DNA of 64,000 nt from Methylobacter sp. (GTDB lineage Bacteria > Pseudomonadota > Gammaproteobacteria > Methylococcales > Methylomonadaceae), in the NCBI RefSeq assembly GCF_004322395.1, contig NZ_SCTW01000060.1, positions 1 to 64,000 of the forward strand, in the 5' to 3' direction. Position 1 is the stretch's first letter; each line of letters begins with the position of its first letter. The notes under the pieces were generated by a model, which made no database searches, was not told the origin of the DNA, and saw only the letters and a program-made list of their open reading frames with translations. Below, in pieces: positions 8,694 through 18,902 of the stretch. Made by a program: the position numbers and the translations under genes.

Positions 8694-9908
8694 ATGCAAC
8701 TCTCTCGCCCTTCCAAAACATCTGATCCATTAGGATGCTATTACACTAAACCAGCAGTAGGAGCATTATTAGTTACTGCTATGGGAATAGAATGTCCCAG
8801 CACAGTCGTGGATATCTGTGTTGGTGACGGTGCTCTTATAAGAGAAGCGGCTAAGCAATGGGAGGGAACTCGCTTCATTACCGTCGATATTGAGGAAAAA
8901 GGGAAATGCACACTCCTTCAGACACTGAATGAACGAGTAATTACTCATCATGTTAGAGATTCCCTGGATTTAGATTTAGCCAACCACCTTGGCTTGCGGT
9001 GGGGTGAGGCTGACATGGCGCTCTGTAATCCCCCCTATATCCGTCCTAAATGGAAAAAACAGTTTTTAGAAATTCTTGAAGATGCTGGACTGAGCCATGT
9101 TTTGCCACGAATGCGTGAGATTCCTGCTGACCTGCTTTTCATTGCACAAAATCTTCGGTTATTGCGTCAAGGTGGACGATTAGGTTTGATTTTGCCAGAT
9201 GGAATTGTTGCCGGAGAAAAATACTCTGTCTTTCGTAAAACCTTGCTTATGAATCATCAAGTTGAACGTGTAATTGAATTACCTCGTAGAATATTCAGAA
9301 ACACAGATGCTAAAGCTCACATTGTCATAGTTTCGAAGCATTCAAATAGATCAGAATCAATTTCAATCCAACGTCTTGAGCAAAATGGTAAGTTGTCCCC
9401 GCAACTACAGGTAACAGCAGACAATGCAGCGAAAAGACTTGATTATTCTTACATTTCGTCAGCTTATAGAAATATTTCTCACGGACAGCAAAAAATAGCT
9501 GAAGTGGTTATTGAAGTGTTTCGAGGCTCATACTCGTCATTAGATAGAAGATTCGCTGACTTTCCAGTGTTTCATACAAGTAACTTCTCACCTGACAGTG
9601 CATTTGTACCTCAAAAATATCAACTGACTTCTGATGCAGTAAAAAATGTGGTTGGAAAATCTGCTTTACCAGGAGATATTTTAGTTGCTAGGGTAGGTAG
9701 AAATCTAAGTCAAAAAGTTTGTATGGTACGAACAGGAAAGGTTGCAATCTCAGACTGCATATTACTGCTTAGAGTTTTACCTGAATACAGACAGGCAGTT
9801 TTTTCTTATTTAAGCAGTGAGTCAGGTCGTCTAGCGCTTGAAGCCGGAAGCCATGGCGTTGGTGCAAAATTCTTAACGGTTCGATCATTAATGGAACTCG
9901 TTTTTTGA
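8694..9908 (+). CDS. N6-adenine DNA methyltransferase with target-recognition-like C-terminus
   Basis: 404 residues. S-adenosylmethionine motif I is VVDICVGDGALI (about 38-49), and the catalytic motif IV is NPPY (112-115), diagnostic of N6-adenine methylation. LRQGGRLGLILPDGIVAGEK is the region after motif IV seen in type I, type IIG and Eco57I-like enzymes. The last 150 residues (PQKYQLTSDAVKNVV to VGAKFLTVRSLMELVF) resemble a type I/IIG target-recognition domain. No restriction nuclease gene accompanies it. It begins an AT-rich four-gene block and is separated from the next gene by 104 bases. Role by inference: self-marking for the neighbouring defence-like genes, or a solitary methylase. 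Confidence 0.85.
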   Translation: MQLSRPSKTSDPLGCYYTKPAVGALLVTAMGIECPSTVVDICVGDGALIREAAKQWEGTRFITVDIEEKGKCTLLQTLNERVITHHVRDSLDLDLANHLGLRWGEADMALCNPPYIRPKWKKQFLEILEDAGLSHVLPRMREIPADLLFIAQNLRLLRQGGRLGLILPDGIVAGEKYSVFRKTLLMNHQVERVIELPRRIFRNTDAKAHIVIVSKHSNRSESISIQRLEQNGKLSPQLQVTADNAAKRLDYSYISSAYRNISHGQQKIAEVVIEVFRGSYSSLDRRFADFPVFHTSNFSPDSAFVPQKYQLTSDAVKNVVGKSALPGDILVARVGRNLSQKVCMVRTGKVAISDCILLLRVLPEYRQAVFSYLSSESGRLALEAGSHGVGAKFLTVRSLMELVF

Positions 9909-10012
9909 AACATAATTGAATTTACTCTATAGAATTTTAAGTAATTCACTCACTATTTAGCTAAACAAATTAAAAACAACTTTTTGCTCTGATATACCGA
10001 GAACTCATCAAA

Positions 10013-10912
10013 ATGCACTTATCGATTGAACCAAGTAAAGATAATCTAAATCTAACAAAAATAATCAGATTACTTTGTAATACCAAAATTCGCCAGCCAA
10101 TGAACTTTGAACAAATCAAAACATGGTTGAATCAATTCGATAAAGGCCCAGAATATACCTTAGCGCTGCTAATTTTGAGGTTTTTAATTTATAGAACATC
10201 AGACCAATTGGTTTCATCATTAAAACAAGCTCTTAAATGCGCTACCAAAAATTTTACACATTCGAGCCATTTACTAGAAACTCATGACTGGAGAGAAATT
10301 TTAAATGGTACAGTTAATGAATCAACATTATGCTTTAATTTTGGGCCTGTACAATATGAATATACCCAGCCAGGGACAAGTGGTGAAATTATAACCAGGT
10401 TATTAAGAAATCAAATAGGCATCACCAAATCTAAACTTTATTACACGAGTCAATGTGCAAAGCTTAAACCATTTGAAAGATATTTATTAGTAGATGATGG
10501 GCTTTACACTGGAGATCAGTTGGCCGAATTTATCCGCCAAAAATGCAGTTTTATGACTTCTTGTTCTCAAACAGGGATTGTAGTTGCCTTAGCTCATGTT
10601 GATGGAATTAAACTTTTTAAAGACATATATCCAGACATTCCTGTGTTTTATGGAGAAAGAATAACCTCTAAAAATTGCTTCGAGGCCATATCAAAAGAAT
10701 GGATTGATGACGGAATTTGGCCCTACACTGAAATAACTCCATTAGAACAATATCTTGAAATTGTAGAAAATAAAGCAAGATTTGAAAAAAAAATGCCTCT
10801 AGGGTATGGGAATCTTGGCTGTTTGATTGCTTATGATCACGGCATACCAGATGATTCACTGCAATTACTTTGGGATAAATCAGACAGTTGGAACCCACTT
10901 ATTGCGAGATAA
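10013..10912 (+). CDS. Phosphoribosyltransferase-like protein of a putative conflict system
   Basis: 299 residues. The stretch RYLLVDDGLYTGDQLAEFI (about residues 156-174) is a classical PRPP-binding loop (VDDGxxTG), preceded by beta strands and followed by IVVALAHVDGIKLF, in keeping with a type I phosphoribosyltransferase fold. The N-terminal 90 residues are helical and unlike purine or pyrimidine salvage enzymes, so it is not a housekeeping Hpt/Apt/PyrE. It ends three bases before the ATPase gene. I recall PRTase-like proteins beside ORC/CDC6-like ATPases in prokaryotic conflict loci but could not verify a family name. Substrate and reaction are unknown. Confidence 0.6.
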   Translation: MHLSIEPSKDNLNLTKIIRLLCNTKIRQPMNFEQIKTWLNQFDKGPEYTLALLILRFLIYRTSDQLVSSLKQALKCATKNFTHSSHLLETHDWREILNGTVNESTLCFNFGPVQYEYTQPGTSGEIITRLLRNQIGITKSKLYYTSQCAKLKPFERYLLVDDGLYTGDQLAEFIRQKCSFMTSCSQTGIVVALAHVDGIKLFKDIYPDIPVFYGERITSKNCFEAISKEWIDDGIWPYTEITPLEQYLEIVENKARFEKKMPLGYGNLGCLIAYDHGIPDDSLQLLWDKSDSWNPLIAR

Positions 10913-10915
10913 TAC

Positions 10916-12871
10916 ATGACAACTTCAGAAATTAATATACTAGCAAAAACTAGAGCAGAAGAACATGACGCTGATATATGGGGTGAGTTTTATATTCCTC
11001 CATATTTTAATCGCCTTTCCTTAAAGACTGCCACAAAGTCTACTTACATTATTGGCAAGCGTGGTTGTGGAAAAACAATGCTTTTGAAATATTTAGATTA
11101 TCACACAGCATTTTCAAAAAGACGTGTTGAGATACCAAATAATGAGGTATCTCATATTGGTATTTATTGGAGGGTTGACACACAATTTTGCAATTCGCTA
11201 AATTTCAGAGGCTTAAGTGAATATGAGTGGATTTCTATCTTTGAATCCTACTTTGCACTTGTTGTAGCCATTGAGATCATTCGTTCTTTAAAAGTCATTG
11301 CAGAGAGCTCTTTCAAAAATTTCACTTGTGAAGCATTCGAAACTTCGCGTCTTCTTTCTCTTCCAGATTTTCATCCTGATTATCCTGAACAATTAAATAA
11401 ACTCGAATCTTTTTTAGAAACAAGTAGACGAAGATTTTCATCGTGGATAACTAATGTTTCAGCTAGCCAGAAACCGTTTCTTCCTCCAGGAAAAACATTC
11501 CTTGAAGAAATGATTAAAGATATTAGAAAAATAGAAGGATTGGGAAAAGCATCATTCTATATTTATATAGATGAAGTAGAGAATCTAGTTCCATACCAAC
11601 GCCGAGTACTTAACACTTTTCTAAAACATAGCCAAAAGCCTTTGATTGTTAGTTTTGCTTCTAAGGAGCTATCAAATGAAACTGCAACTACTGGTGCTGA
11701 ATCAATAAATGCAACCCATGATTTCAGGAGATTTTCTTTAGATGAAGGGTTCTTAGATGAAAATGAAAGAAAGATATTTTTTGCAGAAGTTTTTTTGGCT
11801 AATTTAGACTTAGCAAAAAAAGAATCTAACAGTGACCTTCTTAATGCACTTCGAGATCCAAAATCCCTTGAGAAAAGAACCGAAGACTCACATAAAACAG
11901 AGATACTTGGTGAAATTAAAAAACTATTGCCCAGTATAGCCCATAATAAAATCGCTAATGATGCTGTAGAATCTCGAATTAAGATTCTCACTGATCGTAT
12001 TTCAAAGGGAATAAAAAAATATGAAACTGAAATATTAGTAGAAGATTTTTTAAATTATAGAAATGTTCCTGAAGCGTTAGTAATTGTCCCTGCACTCCTT
12101 CATCGCCCCAAACAAACCCCTGAAAAAATTTTGTTGCAGTTAAATAATTATAAAAATGGAAAAAAAAGTACTTTTGATAACTTAATTCCAAATAATCTCG
12201 TTGGTGCATTGCTTGAGTTATACAGACCACATAAAGGACTTTGCCCAGTTTACAGTGGCTTTGATACTTATTGCTCGATGGCAAATAACAATTTACGCCA
12301 TTTCTTAATTCTTTGCTATAAAGCCCTAGAGGTTGCTGATCTAACCGACGAAAATCAATTTGAAATCCCAGTTGAAATCCAAGCAAGAGCTGCTTATGAA
12401 GCATCTGATCAGCTTATTCGTGAGATAAAAACTTTTGGTGCTTTGGGTGAACGATTGCGGATGTTTGTTTTAAGGCTGGGTAATGTGTTTAGAACATTGC
12501 AATCGATTCCATCTATGAGCGAACCAGAGCAAAATCAATTTACAATTAATTCTGGTAAAAGAGAATTAAGTAATGAAGAGATGAGTTTTATTTCTGAAGC
12601 CATAAAATACGCTATTATCACAGAACAACTGGAAACAAAAAATAAAGGCGCAATTGGTAGTGACACTGTTGATTATCAATTAAACCCAATATATTCACCT
12701 TACTTTCAAATTAGTTATCGACGAAAAAGAAAGATAGAAATTTCCGTTGAAGACTTTCATACATTGGCATTTGGCACAGAAGATCACTATACGGAGCTTT
12801 CCAACAAATTATCTAAGAATACTAAATTATCTAAAAACAAAAATAACCAAATAGACATTTTTTTACAATGA
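10916..12871 (+). CDS. ORC/CDC6-like P-loop ATPase
   Basis: 651 residues. Walker A is GKRGCGKT at 47-54, Walker B is IYIDEVENL near 215-223, and PLIVSFASKE near 243 could be sensor 1. This is the AAA+/STAND-like order of an ORC/CDC6-type ATPase. The 400-residue C-terminal region is helical, with no nuclease, TIR or transmembrane motif that I can see. Its start is three bases after the PRTase stop and its end overlaps the next start by four bases, so the three proteins are made together. It is probably a sensor or regulator that hydrolyses ATP on recognition of an invader. Composition is clearly more AT-rich than the flanking chromosomal genes. Confidence 0.7.
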   Translation: MTTSEINILAKTRAEEHDADIWGEFYIPPYFNRLSLKTATKSTYIIGKRGCGKTMLLKYLDYHTAFSKRRVEIPNNEVSHIGIYWRVDTQFCNSLNFRGLSEYEWISIFESYFALVVAIEIIRSLKVIAESSFKNFTCEAFETSRLLSLPDFHPDYPEQLNKLESFLETSRRRFSSWITNVSASQKPFLPPGKTFLEEMIKDIRKIEGLGKASFYIYIDEVENLVPYQRRVLNTFLKHSQKPLIVSFASKELSNETATTGAESINATHDFRRFSLDEGFLDENERKIFFAEVFLANLDLAKKESNSDLLNALRDPKSLEKRTEDSHKTEILGEIKKLLPSIAHNKIANDAVESRIKILTDRISKGIKKYETEILVEDFLNYRNVPEALVIVPALLHRPKQTPEKILLQLNNYKNGKKSTFDNLIPNNLVGALLELYRPHKGLCPVYSGFDTYCSMANNNLRHFLILCYKALEVADLTDENQFEIPVEIQARAAYEASDQLIREIKTFGALGERLRMFVLRLGNVFRTLQSIPSMSEPEQNQFTINSGKRELSNEEMSFISEAIKYAIITEQLETKNKGAIGSDTVDYQLNPIYSPYFQISYRRKRKIEISVEDFHTLAFGTEDHYTELSNKLSKNTKLSKNKNNQIDIFLQ

Positions 12872-13779
12872 TTCCGTCAGTGATTTTTTCAAATAGCTCT
12901 CATGATAATTCAAATGAGATAATTATTTATACAGAAAGTGTTCTTTTCCATGGTGATACAGTTGATGACAGAGGAAAATCGGCTGTCAACTTTGATAGTG
13001 ATTTGATTACTGATCGCATTCTTGTAAGTTATGATTATGAACAAATGGTTTTAACAGTTGGCGATGGAACTTTAACAGCAGATCTAGCAATAGAACTATT
13101 TACTCCATATATTATCGCTAACAAAAATATCATATTAGAAGCTACCACACTTGGTGTGCCAGAACTTTTTTTTGCAATTAAATCACTAATAGACTTAAAG
13201 ATTGATAATTTTTTAATTATTTATGTCGAGCCAAAAAATTACAGCCGTACTACACCAGCAGCTGACTCATTTGCATTAACTGAACTAAACGCTGGATATA
13301 AGCCAATTCCTAATGCTGTAGTAGATTTATCAGGAGAGGATGTAGAAGCTGGTGTCTTTTTTCTGGGTTTTGAACCTGATCGCTTAGAACGAGCTTTTGA
13401 AGAGTATCAAATGATTTCATCAAAAGATTTAAAAGTAGTTTTTGGTATTCCTGCATTTCAACCAGGCTGGGAATTAAACTCTATTGTTCCGCATTTAGAA
13501 GCAATTGATAATTGTAGTATTTCATATTGTGCTGCTAATGATCCGAGCTCAGCTTATGATTCTTTAGAAGAAACACGTTTGTCTTTAAGAGAAGGCAATA
13601 AAATGTTTGTCGCCCCTATAGGGACAAAACCATGTGGAATTGCATCAGCAATTTTTGCAAGCATATATCCATCTCAGGTGGGCTTGCTATATGATCATAG
13701 AAAGAAAAAATATAAACGATCCGAAGGGGTAAGTATTTGGCACAGATACTCGATAAAGATACGTATGACCAAATCATAA
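12868..13779 (+). CDS. Unrecognised third component of the PRTase/ATPase cassette, Rossmann-like
   Basis: 303 residues that I do not recognise. Alternating beta strands and helices (RILVSYDYEQMVLTVGDG, NFLIIYVEPKNYSR, DLKVVFGIPAF) suggest a three-layer Rossmann-type fold. Near the C-terminus, MFVAPIGTKPCGIASAIFAS and GLLYDHRKKKYKRSEGV are glycine- and basic-rich and look like a nucleotide or phosphate site. It overlaps the ATPase stop by four bases. The frame ends two bases before a dispersed repeat (13781), so the extreme C-terminus may have been altered by repeat insertion. Possible effector or ligand-sensing subunit; function not assigned. Confidence 0.6.
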   Translation: MIPSVIFSNSSHDNSNEIIIYTESVLFHGDTVDDRGKSAVNFDSDLITDRILVSYDYEQMVLTVGDGTLTADLAIELFTPYIIANKNIILEATTLGVPELFFAIKSLIDLKIDNFLIIYVEPKNYSRTTPAADSFALTELNAGYKPIPNAVVDLSGEDVEAGVFFLGFEPDRLERAFEEYQMISSKDLKVVFGIPAFQPGWELNSIVPHLEAIDNCSISYCAANDPSSAYDSLEETRLSLREGNKMFVAPIGTKPCGIASAIFASIYPSQVGLLYDHRKKKYKRSEGVSIWHRYSIKIRMTKS

Positions 13780-13780
13780 A

Positions 13781-13841
13781 AGCCCGGCAGACCGGAATAA
13801 GACGGTTTGAGTGACAGCGAGAACCGGCGTTTCCGGCAAAC
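13781..13841. repeat. Half copy of the CCGGAATAAG palindromic repeat
   Basis: This block matches the left half of a complete palindromic element at 63669-63794: both contain CCGGAATAAG and a shared ACCGGCGTTTCCGGCAAAC. It sits immediately after the last gene of the defence-like cassette. Confidence 0.75.
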
Positions 13842-14100
13842 TAACTTTATGAAGCTTACCTGGATTACTCCTGCAATCAAGAACACGAAAGACGATAGCT
13901 TTGTCAATTACCTTGCAATAAATTGCGTAAGGAAAATGCTTTGCCAGCAGCCGATGAAATCCGAAATGAATTGAATGAATCCGGCCGTAAAGCGCCAGTG
14001 AATCGATTTCGGCAAAAAGGCTGTCGAAAAAATAGTCGCCTACATCTGCTTCTTGTCGATCATAAAACTTTCGGCCTGCGGCAAGGTCTTCTTAGCCTTC

Positions 14101-14206
14101 TTCGTGCTGAGCCTGTCGAAGCATGAGCGGCTTATACATTCGATGAGCATTTCAAACTCCGCTCACCCTTCGACTGGGCTCAGGACGAACGGAGTTTGGA
14201 ATGCTC
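14101..14206. repeat. Palindromic repeat, TTCGTGCTGAGCC family, copy 2
   Basis: Left half TTCGTGCTGAGCCTGTCGAA (14101-14120), and right half containing the near reverse complement CCCTTCGACTGGGCTCAGGA (14166-14185). A nested pair, GAGCATTTCAAACTCCG (from 14145) and CGGAGTTTGGAATGCTC (to 14206), extends the stem. It is related to 6864-6988. No gene was found in the 600 bases between 13780 and 14383. Confidence 0.75.
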
Positions 14207-14265
14207 TACTGCGTTTTTTCGGTTCAAACAAACGGGAGAACATGTACGGTCATGCTCCTCACCGC

Positions 14266-14300
14266 AAAAAAAAGCCCATCATAAAGACGGGCTTTTTTTT
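14266..14300. terminator. Bidirectional intrinsic terminator downstream of ilvC
   Basis: An A-run, then GCCC, an 11-base middle that extends the stem, GGGC, and eight T. The symmetric A and T runs allow use in both directions; on the minus strand it would end the ilvIHC transcript. Confidence 0.8.
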
Positions 14301-14328
14301 AAACGCTTAAACTGACTGTAAATTTATA

Positions 14329-14368
14329 CCCCTCATCCCAACCTTCTCCCTCAAAGGAGAAGGAGCAA
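14329..14368. repeat. CCCCTCATCCCAACC repeat, copy 1
   Basis: CCCCTCATCCCAACCTTCTC followed by a GGAGAAGGAG arm. Two further copies lie at 40275-40309 (inverted) and 40339-40380. Confidence 0.7.
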
Positions 14369-14383
14369 AAGAGGGAAATTGGA

Positions 14384-15496
<1,113 letters not shown>

Positions 15497-15508
15497 TTAA
15501 CCTTGAGT

Positions 15509-16000
15509 TTACAAATGCAGCCCTTTTTCGCCTCTTGAAATACCGGTCGGCCCGGAGCGGACGACTTCAATAATGGTGTCGCCATCGATTGCCGCAATAA
15601 AAGCATCCAGTTTACTGGAAGGGCCGGTCATTTCCACGACATAAGTGGTTGGCGTTACATCGATAATTTTGCCGCGAAATATGTCTGCCATGCCCCTGAT
15701 TTCTTCGCGCGTTTGCTCCGTAGTTCTGATCTTGACCATCATCAGTTCCCGTTCGATATGAACAGCGTCCGCCAAGTCTATCAGCTTGACCACATCAATC
15801 AGTTTGTTCAGCTGCTTGGTGATTTGCTCGATAATGTCGTCGCTGCCTCGCGTGACCAGGGTCATACGCGACAGGCTGGGGTCTTCGGTTGGCGCTACGG
15901 TCAAAGATTCAATGTTATAGCCGCGCGCGGAAAACAAGCCTGCCACGCGCGATAAAGCGCCGGATTCGTTTTCAATCAGGATAGAAATGATATGTCTCAT
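15509..16000 (-). CDS. ilvH: Acetolactate synthase small (regulatory) subunit
   Basis: 163 residues, the normal length. The N-terminal ACT domain is MRHIISILIENESGALSRVA with GLFSARGYNIESLTVAPTED, the valine-binding site region of the family. The C-terminal domain (VEMTGPSSKLDAFIAAIDGD) activates the catalytic subunit. Its ATG overlaps the ilvI stop (TAATG), so synthesis is coupled. Presence of the ACT domain implies feedback inhibition by valine, as is known for IlvH/IlvN. Confidence 0.95.
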   Translation of the reverse strand: MRHIISILIENESGALSRVAGLFSARGYNIESLTVAPTEDPSLSRMTLVTRGSDDIIEQITKQLNKLIDVVKLIDLADAVHIERELMMVKIRTTEQTREEIRGMADIFRGKIIDVTPTTYVVEMTGPSSKLDAFIAAIDGDTIIEVVRSGPTGISRGEKGLHL

Positions 16001-17736
16001 TATGCCAACTCCCTGTCGGTCGATGTGCCGTCCGCGACTCTTAAGGTCATATCGTTATGGGCTTTTCCGGCTTCTATCATCGGATAAACATTTTCGGTTC
16101 GGTCAGTCAGAATGTCCAAAAATACTGTGCGGTCTTTCATTGCAAAAGCTTCTTCCAGCGCTGGTCTAACGTCCTCCGGTTTATCGATACGCATACCGAC
16201 ATGACCATAGGCTTCCGTTAGCTTGACGAAGTCCGGAATAGTGTCCATGTACGAATGCGAGTAACGGCTTTCGTAGGTAAACTCCTGCCATTGGCGAACC
16301 ATGCCCAAGTAGCTGTTGTTCAGGTTGATGATTTTTACCGGTGCGTTATATTGCAATGCAGTCGATAATTCCTGGATGCACATCTGGATGCTGCCGTCAC
16401 CGGTCACGCAAGCAACATCGGAATCGGGAAACGCCAGTTTAACGCCGATGGCCGCAGGTAAGCCAAAGCCCATCGTGCCCAAACCGCCTGAATTGATCCA
16501 GTGCCGAGGCTTGTCGAACGGATAATACTGTGCCGCCCACATTTGATGCTGACCTACATCCGAGGTGATATAAGCCTCTCCTTTGGTAACTTCATACAAT
16601 TGCTCAATTACATACTGCGGCTTGATCAGACGGCTGTTGCGGTCGTATTCCATACATTTGAGAGCGCGCCATTGGTTGATTTGTTTCCACCAACTATCTA
16701 ACGCTTTCTTGGATGGTTTCTTTTTGCTTTCCCTGATCATTTCCAGCATCTGTTCCAATACCGGCTTGACTTCGCCGACGATAGGGATCGCGACTTTAAC
16801 GGTCTTGGAAATGGACGCAGGATCTACATCGATATGGATGATTTGGGCATGCGGGCAAAACTGGTCCAGCTTGCCGGTAACACGGTCGTCGAAACGCGCG
16901 CCGATCGCAATAATTACATCGCTTTCATGCATCGCCATGTTGGCTTCATACGTGCCGTGCATGCCCAGCATGCCGACGAACTGCTTGTCGGTTGCAGGAT
17001 AAGCGCCCAGACCCATCAAGGTATTGGTAATCGGGAAGTCCAATAATTGAGCAAATTCGGTCAGCTCTTTGCTGGCCTCACCCAAAATTACGCCGCCGCC
17101 GGAATAAATGATCGGCTTTTGTGCGGTCAATAATAAATCCACCGCCTTTTTAATCTGTCCCTTATGACCGGTAACCGCCGGATTGTAAGAGCGGATAGTG
17201 ACTTTTTTAGGATATTTATAAGGGATTTTTATTCTGGGGTCGGTGATGTCTTTAGGAATGTCGACAACAACAGGGCCGGGACGGCCAGTGGTCGCTACAT
17301 AAAACGCCTTCTTCATGGTCTCAGCCAGTTTGGTTATATCTTTAACCAAAAAGTTATGCTTCACGCAGGGACGGGTAATGCCGACCATGTCGACTTCCTG
17401 AAACGCATCGCTGCCAATGACCGGCAAAGGTACTTGGCCGGAAATAATCACCATCGGAATTGAATCCATATAAGCGGTGGCGATACCGGTCACAGCATTG
17501 GTAGCGCCAGGGCCCGAAGTGACCAGGACTACGCCTGGCTTGCCGGTTGCACGCGCATAGCCGTCCGCTGCGTGCGTAGCGCCTTGTTCGTGTCGAACCA
17601 GGATGTGTTTGACATCGTCTTGCTGGAAAATGGCATCGTATAAATGTAATACTGCCCCGCCGGGATAGCCAAAAATATATTCTACGCCTTCGTCCTTAAG
17701 ACTCTGAATTACAATTTGTGCGCCGTTTAGCTCCAC
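16000..17736 (-). CDS. ilvI: Acetolactate synthase large (catalytic) subunit, biosynthetic
   Basis: 578 residues. Thiamine diphosphate enzyme joining pyruvate to pyruvate or 2-oxobutyrate. The catalytic Glu region is YIFGYPGGAVLHLYDAIFQ with HEQGATHAADGYARATGK. The ThDP/Mg motif is GDGSIQMCIQELSTALQYN and continues to NNSYLGMVRQWQEF. FAD-domain residues lie between. It is the first gene of the ilvIHC operon. The 280 bases upstream to the DUF2797 gene contain no obvious leader peptide rich in branched-chain codons, so attenuation control is not supported by what I can see. Confidence 0.96.
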   Translation of the reverse strand: MELNGAQIVIQSLKDEGVEYIFGYPGGAVLHLYDAIFQQDDVKHILVRHEQGATHAADGYARATGKPGVVLVTSGPGATNAVTGIATAYMDSIPMVIISGQVPLPVIGSDAFQEVDMVGITRPCVKHNFLVKDITKLAETMKKAFYVATTGRPGPVVVDIPKDITDPRIKIPYKYPKKVTIRSYNPAVTGHKGQIKKAVDLLLTAQKPIIYSGGGVILGEASKELTEFAQLLDFPITNTLMGLGAYPATDKQFVGMLGMHGTYEANMAMHESDVIIAIGARFDDRVTGKLDQFCPHAQIIHIDVDPASISKTVKVAIPIVGEVKPVLEQMLEMIRESKKKPSKKALDSWWKQINQWRALKCMEYDRNSRLIKPQYVIEQLYEVTKGEAYITSDVGQHQMWAAQYYPFDKPRHWINSGGLGTMGFGLPAAIGVKLAFPDSDVACVTGDGSIQMCIQELSTALQYNAPVKIINLNNSYLGMVRQWQEFTYESRYSHSYMDTIPDFVKLTEAYGHVGMRIDKPEDVRPALEEAFAMKDRTVFLDILTDRTENVYPMIEAGKAHNDMTLRVADGTSTDRELA

Positions 17737-18016
17737 GCTAATACCTCAAATAGACTTTCGAATTAAGCTGAATTATATGCGTTTTTAAAATTAGAGACTC
17801 AAATGGCCGGTTTGTTTTAAAGAACGTCAGATAAGCTGCTGCTGGTAACCGCCTTTTCAGACGATAGATATCAAGCATTTTACTAGGTTTTTGATGGGAT
17901 TGCACTCGCATCTCTTATCCTTTTTAATTCTGCCTGAGCAAGAGCAATCGATTTGGTTTTTTTGTTAAAAAGGATCTTGCCAATGGGTTAAATAAAAGCT
18001 GAATACAAAGCTGTGA

Positions 18017-18844
18017 CTATTCTGAAAACTCAACCTCATAACCTGCAAATTTGCGAATGTTGATTACGCCGGTATCCAGCAATAAATACTGGCCTTTAAT
18101 GCCGTTCAGAACGCCGGATACTTCGGTATTTTTATCGAGATTAAACGACTTGATCTTGGCTGGGTAACTCTCTACCGGAAAATGAATATCCACAGCCGGC
18201 TCATCGGTTAGAAATTCAAGTGCCTGAGGTCCAAAGCGCTGGATAATATTGTCCAGGTCCGCTTTGCAAGCAGTGATTAATTCATCCCGTTTTGCAATCG
18301 GATCGATAGGCTCAGCCTTGCTTTTAAGCATTTGCTGCCAATTGGTTTTATCGCTGATATGCTTGGCAATAGCGATTTCAATCAAGCCGGAAATATGGCG
18401 CGACGGCACTTTAAAAATCGGCAGTGCCTGTGTTGCGCCTTGATCTATCCAGCGTGTCGGTATTTGAGTCTGCCGGGTAATGCCGACCTTGATGCCGCTG
18501 GAATTGGCCAGATAAACCACATGCGGCTGAAAGCAAAACTCCTTTCCCCATGCGGGCTCCCTGCAGGTGCCTGACTCATAATGGCAGGTTTCCGGTTTCA
18601 TGATGCACATGTCGCATTGTGCTAACGTGGTAAAGCAGGGATAGCAATAGCCTTGGTTAAAGCTCTTTTTGATCGACCTGTTGCAGTGCATGCAAAGAAT
18701 GTTGCCGGTATACACTAGCTTAATCGATTTGCCGATCAGCGGATTTAATGCGACTAATTGATCGCCTAAAGGTAACTCATACTGAACCGGCTTTGATTTA
18801 TCCTGATTCAGACGCGCATGCATTTTTTTTAATGGTCCTTGCAT
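18017..18844 (-). CDS. DUF2797 family protein
   Basis: 275 residues. A Cys-rich N-terminal part (CMHCNRS, GYCYPCFTTLAQCDMC, then CHYESGTCREPAWGKEFC) looks like two zinc-binding clusters. The central region VYLANSSGIKVGITRQTQIP resembles a GIY-YIG-like fold as described for this family, followed by TRWIDQGATQALPIFKVPSR. Family function is uncharacterised. It is transcribed on the same strand as, but well separated from, ilvI. Confidence 0.8.
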   Translation of the reverse strand: MQGPLKKMHARLNQDKSKPVQYELPLGDQLVALNPLIGKSIKLVYTGNILCMHCNRSIKKSFNQGYCYPCFTTLAQCDMCIMKPETCHYESGTCREPAWGKEFCFQPHVVYLANSSGIKVGITRQTQIPTRWIDQGATQALPIFKVPSRHISGLIEIAIAKHISDKTNWQQMLKSKAEPIDPIAKRDELITACKADLDNIIQRFGPQALEFLTDEPAVDIHFPVESYPAKIKSFNLDKNTEVSGVLNGIKGQYLLLDTGVINIRKFAGYEVEFSE

Positions 18845-18902
18845 TCAAATATTTCCTAAAAATTAATCACAAAAAGGTCGTTTAAATAATCGCAACCGAC
18901 GA

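Noticed and set aside
13923-14310. Short open frames in the gap before ilvC
   Set aside because: They lie within or around palindromic repeats and show no codon pattern or ribosome binding site.
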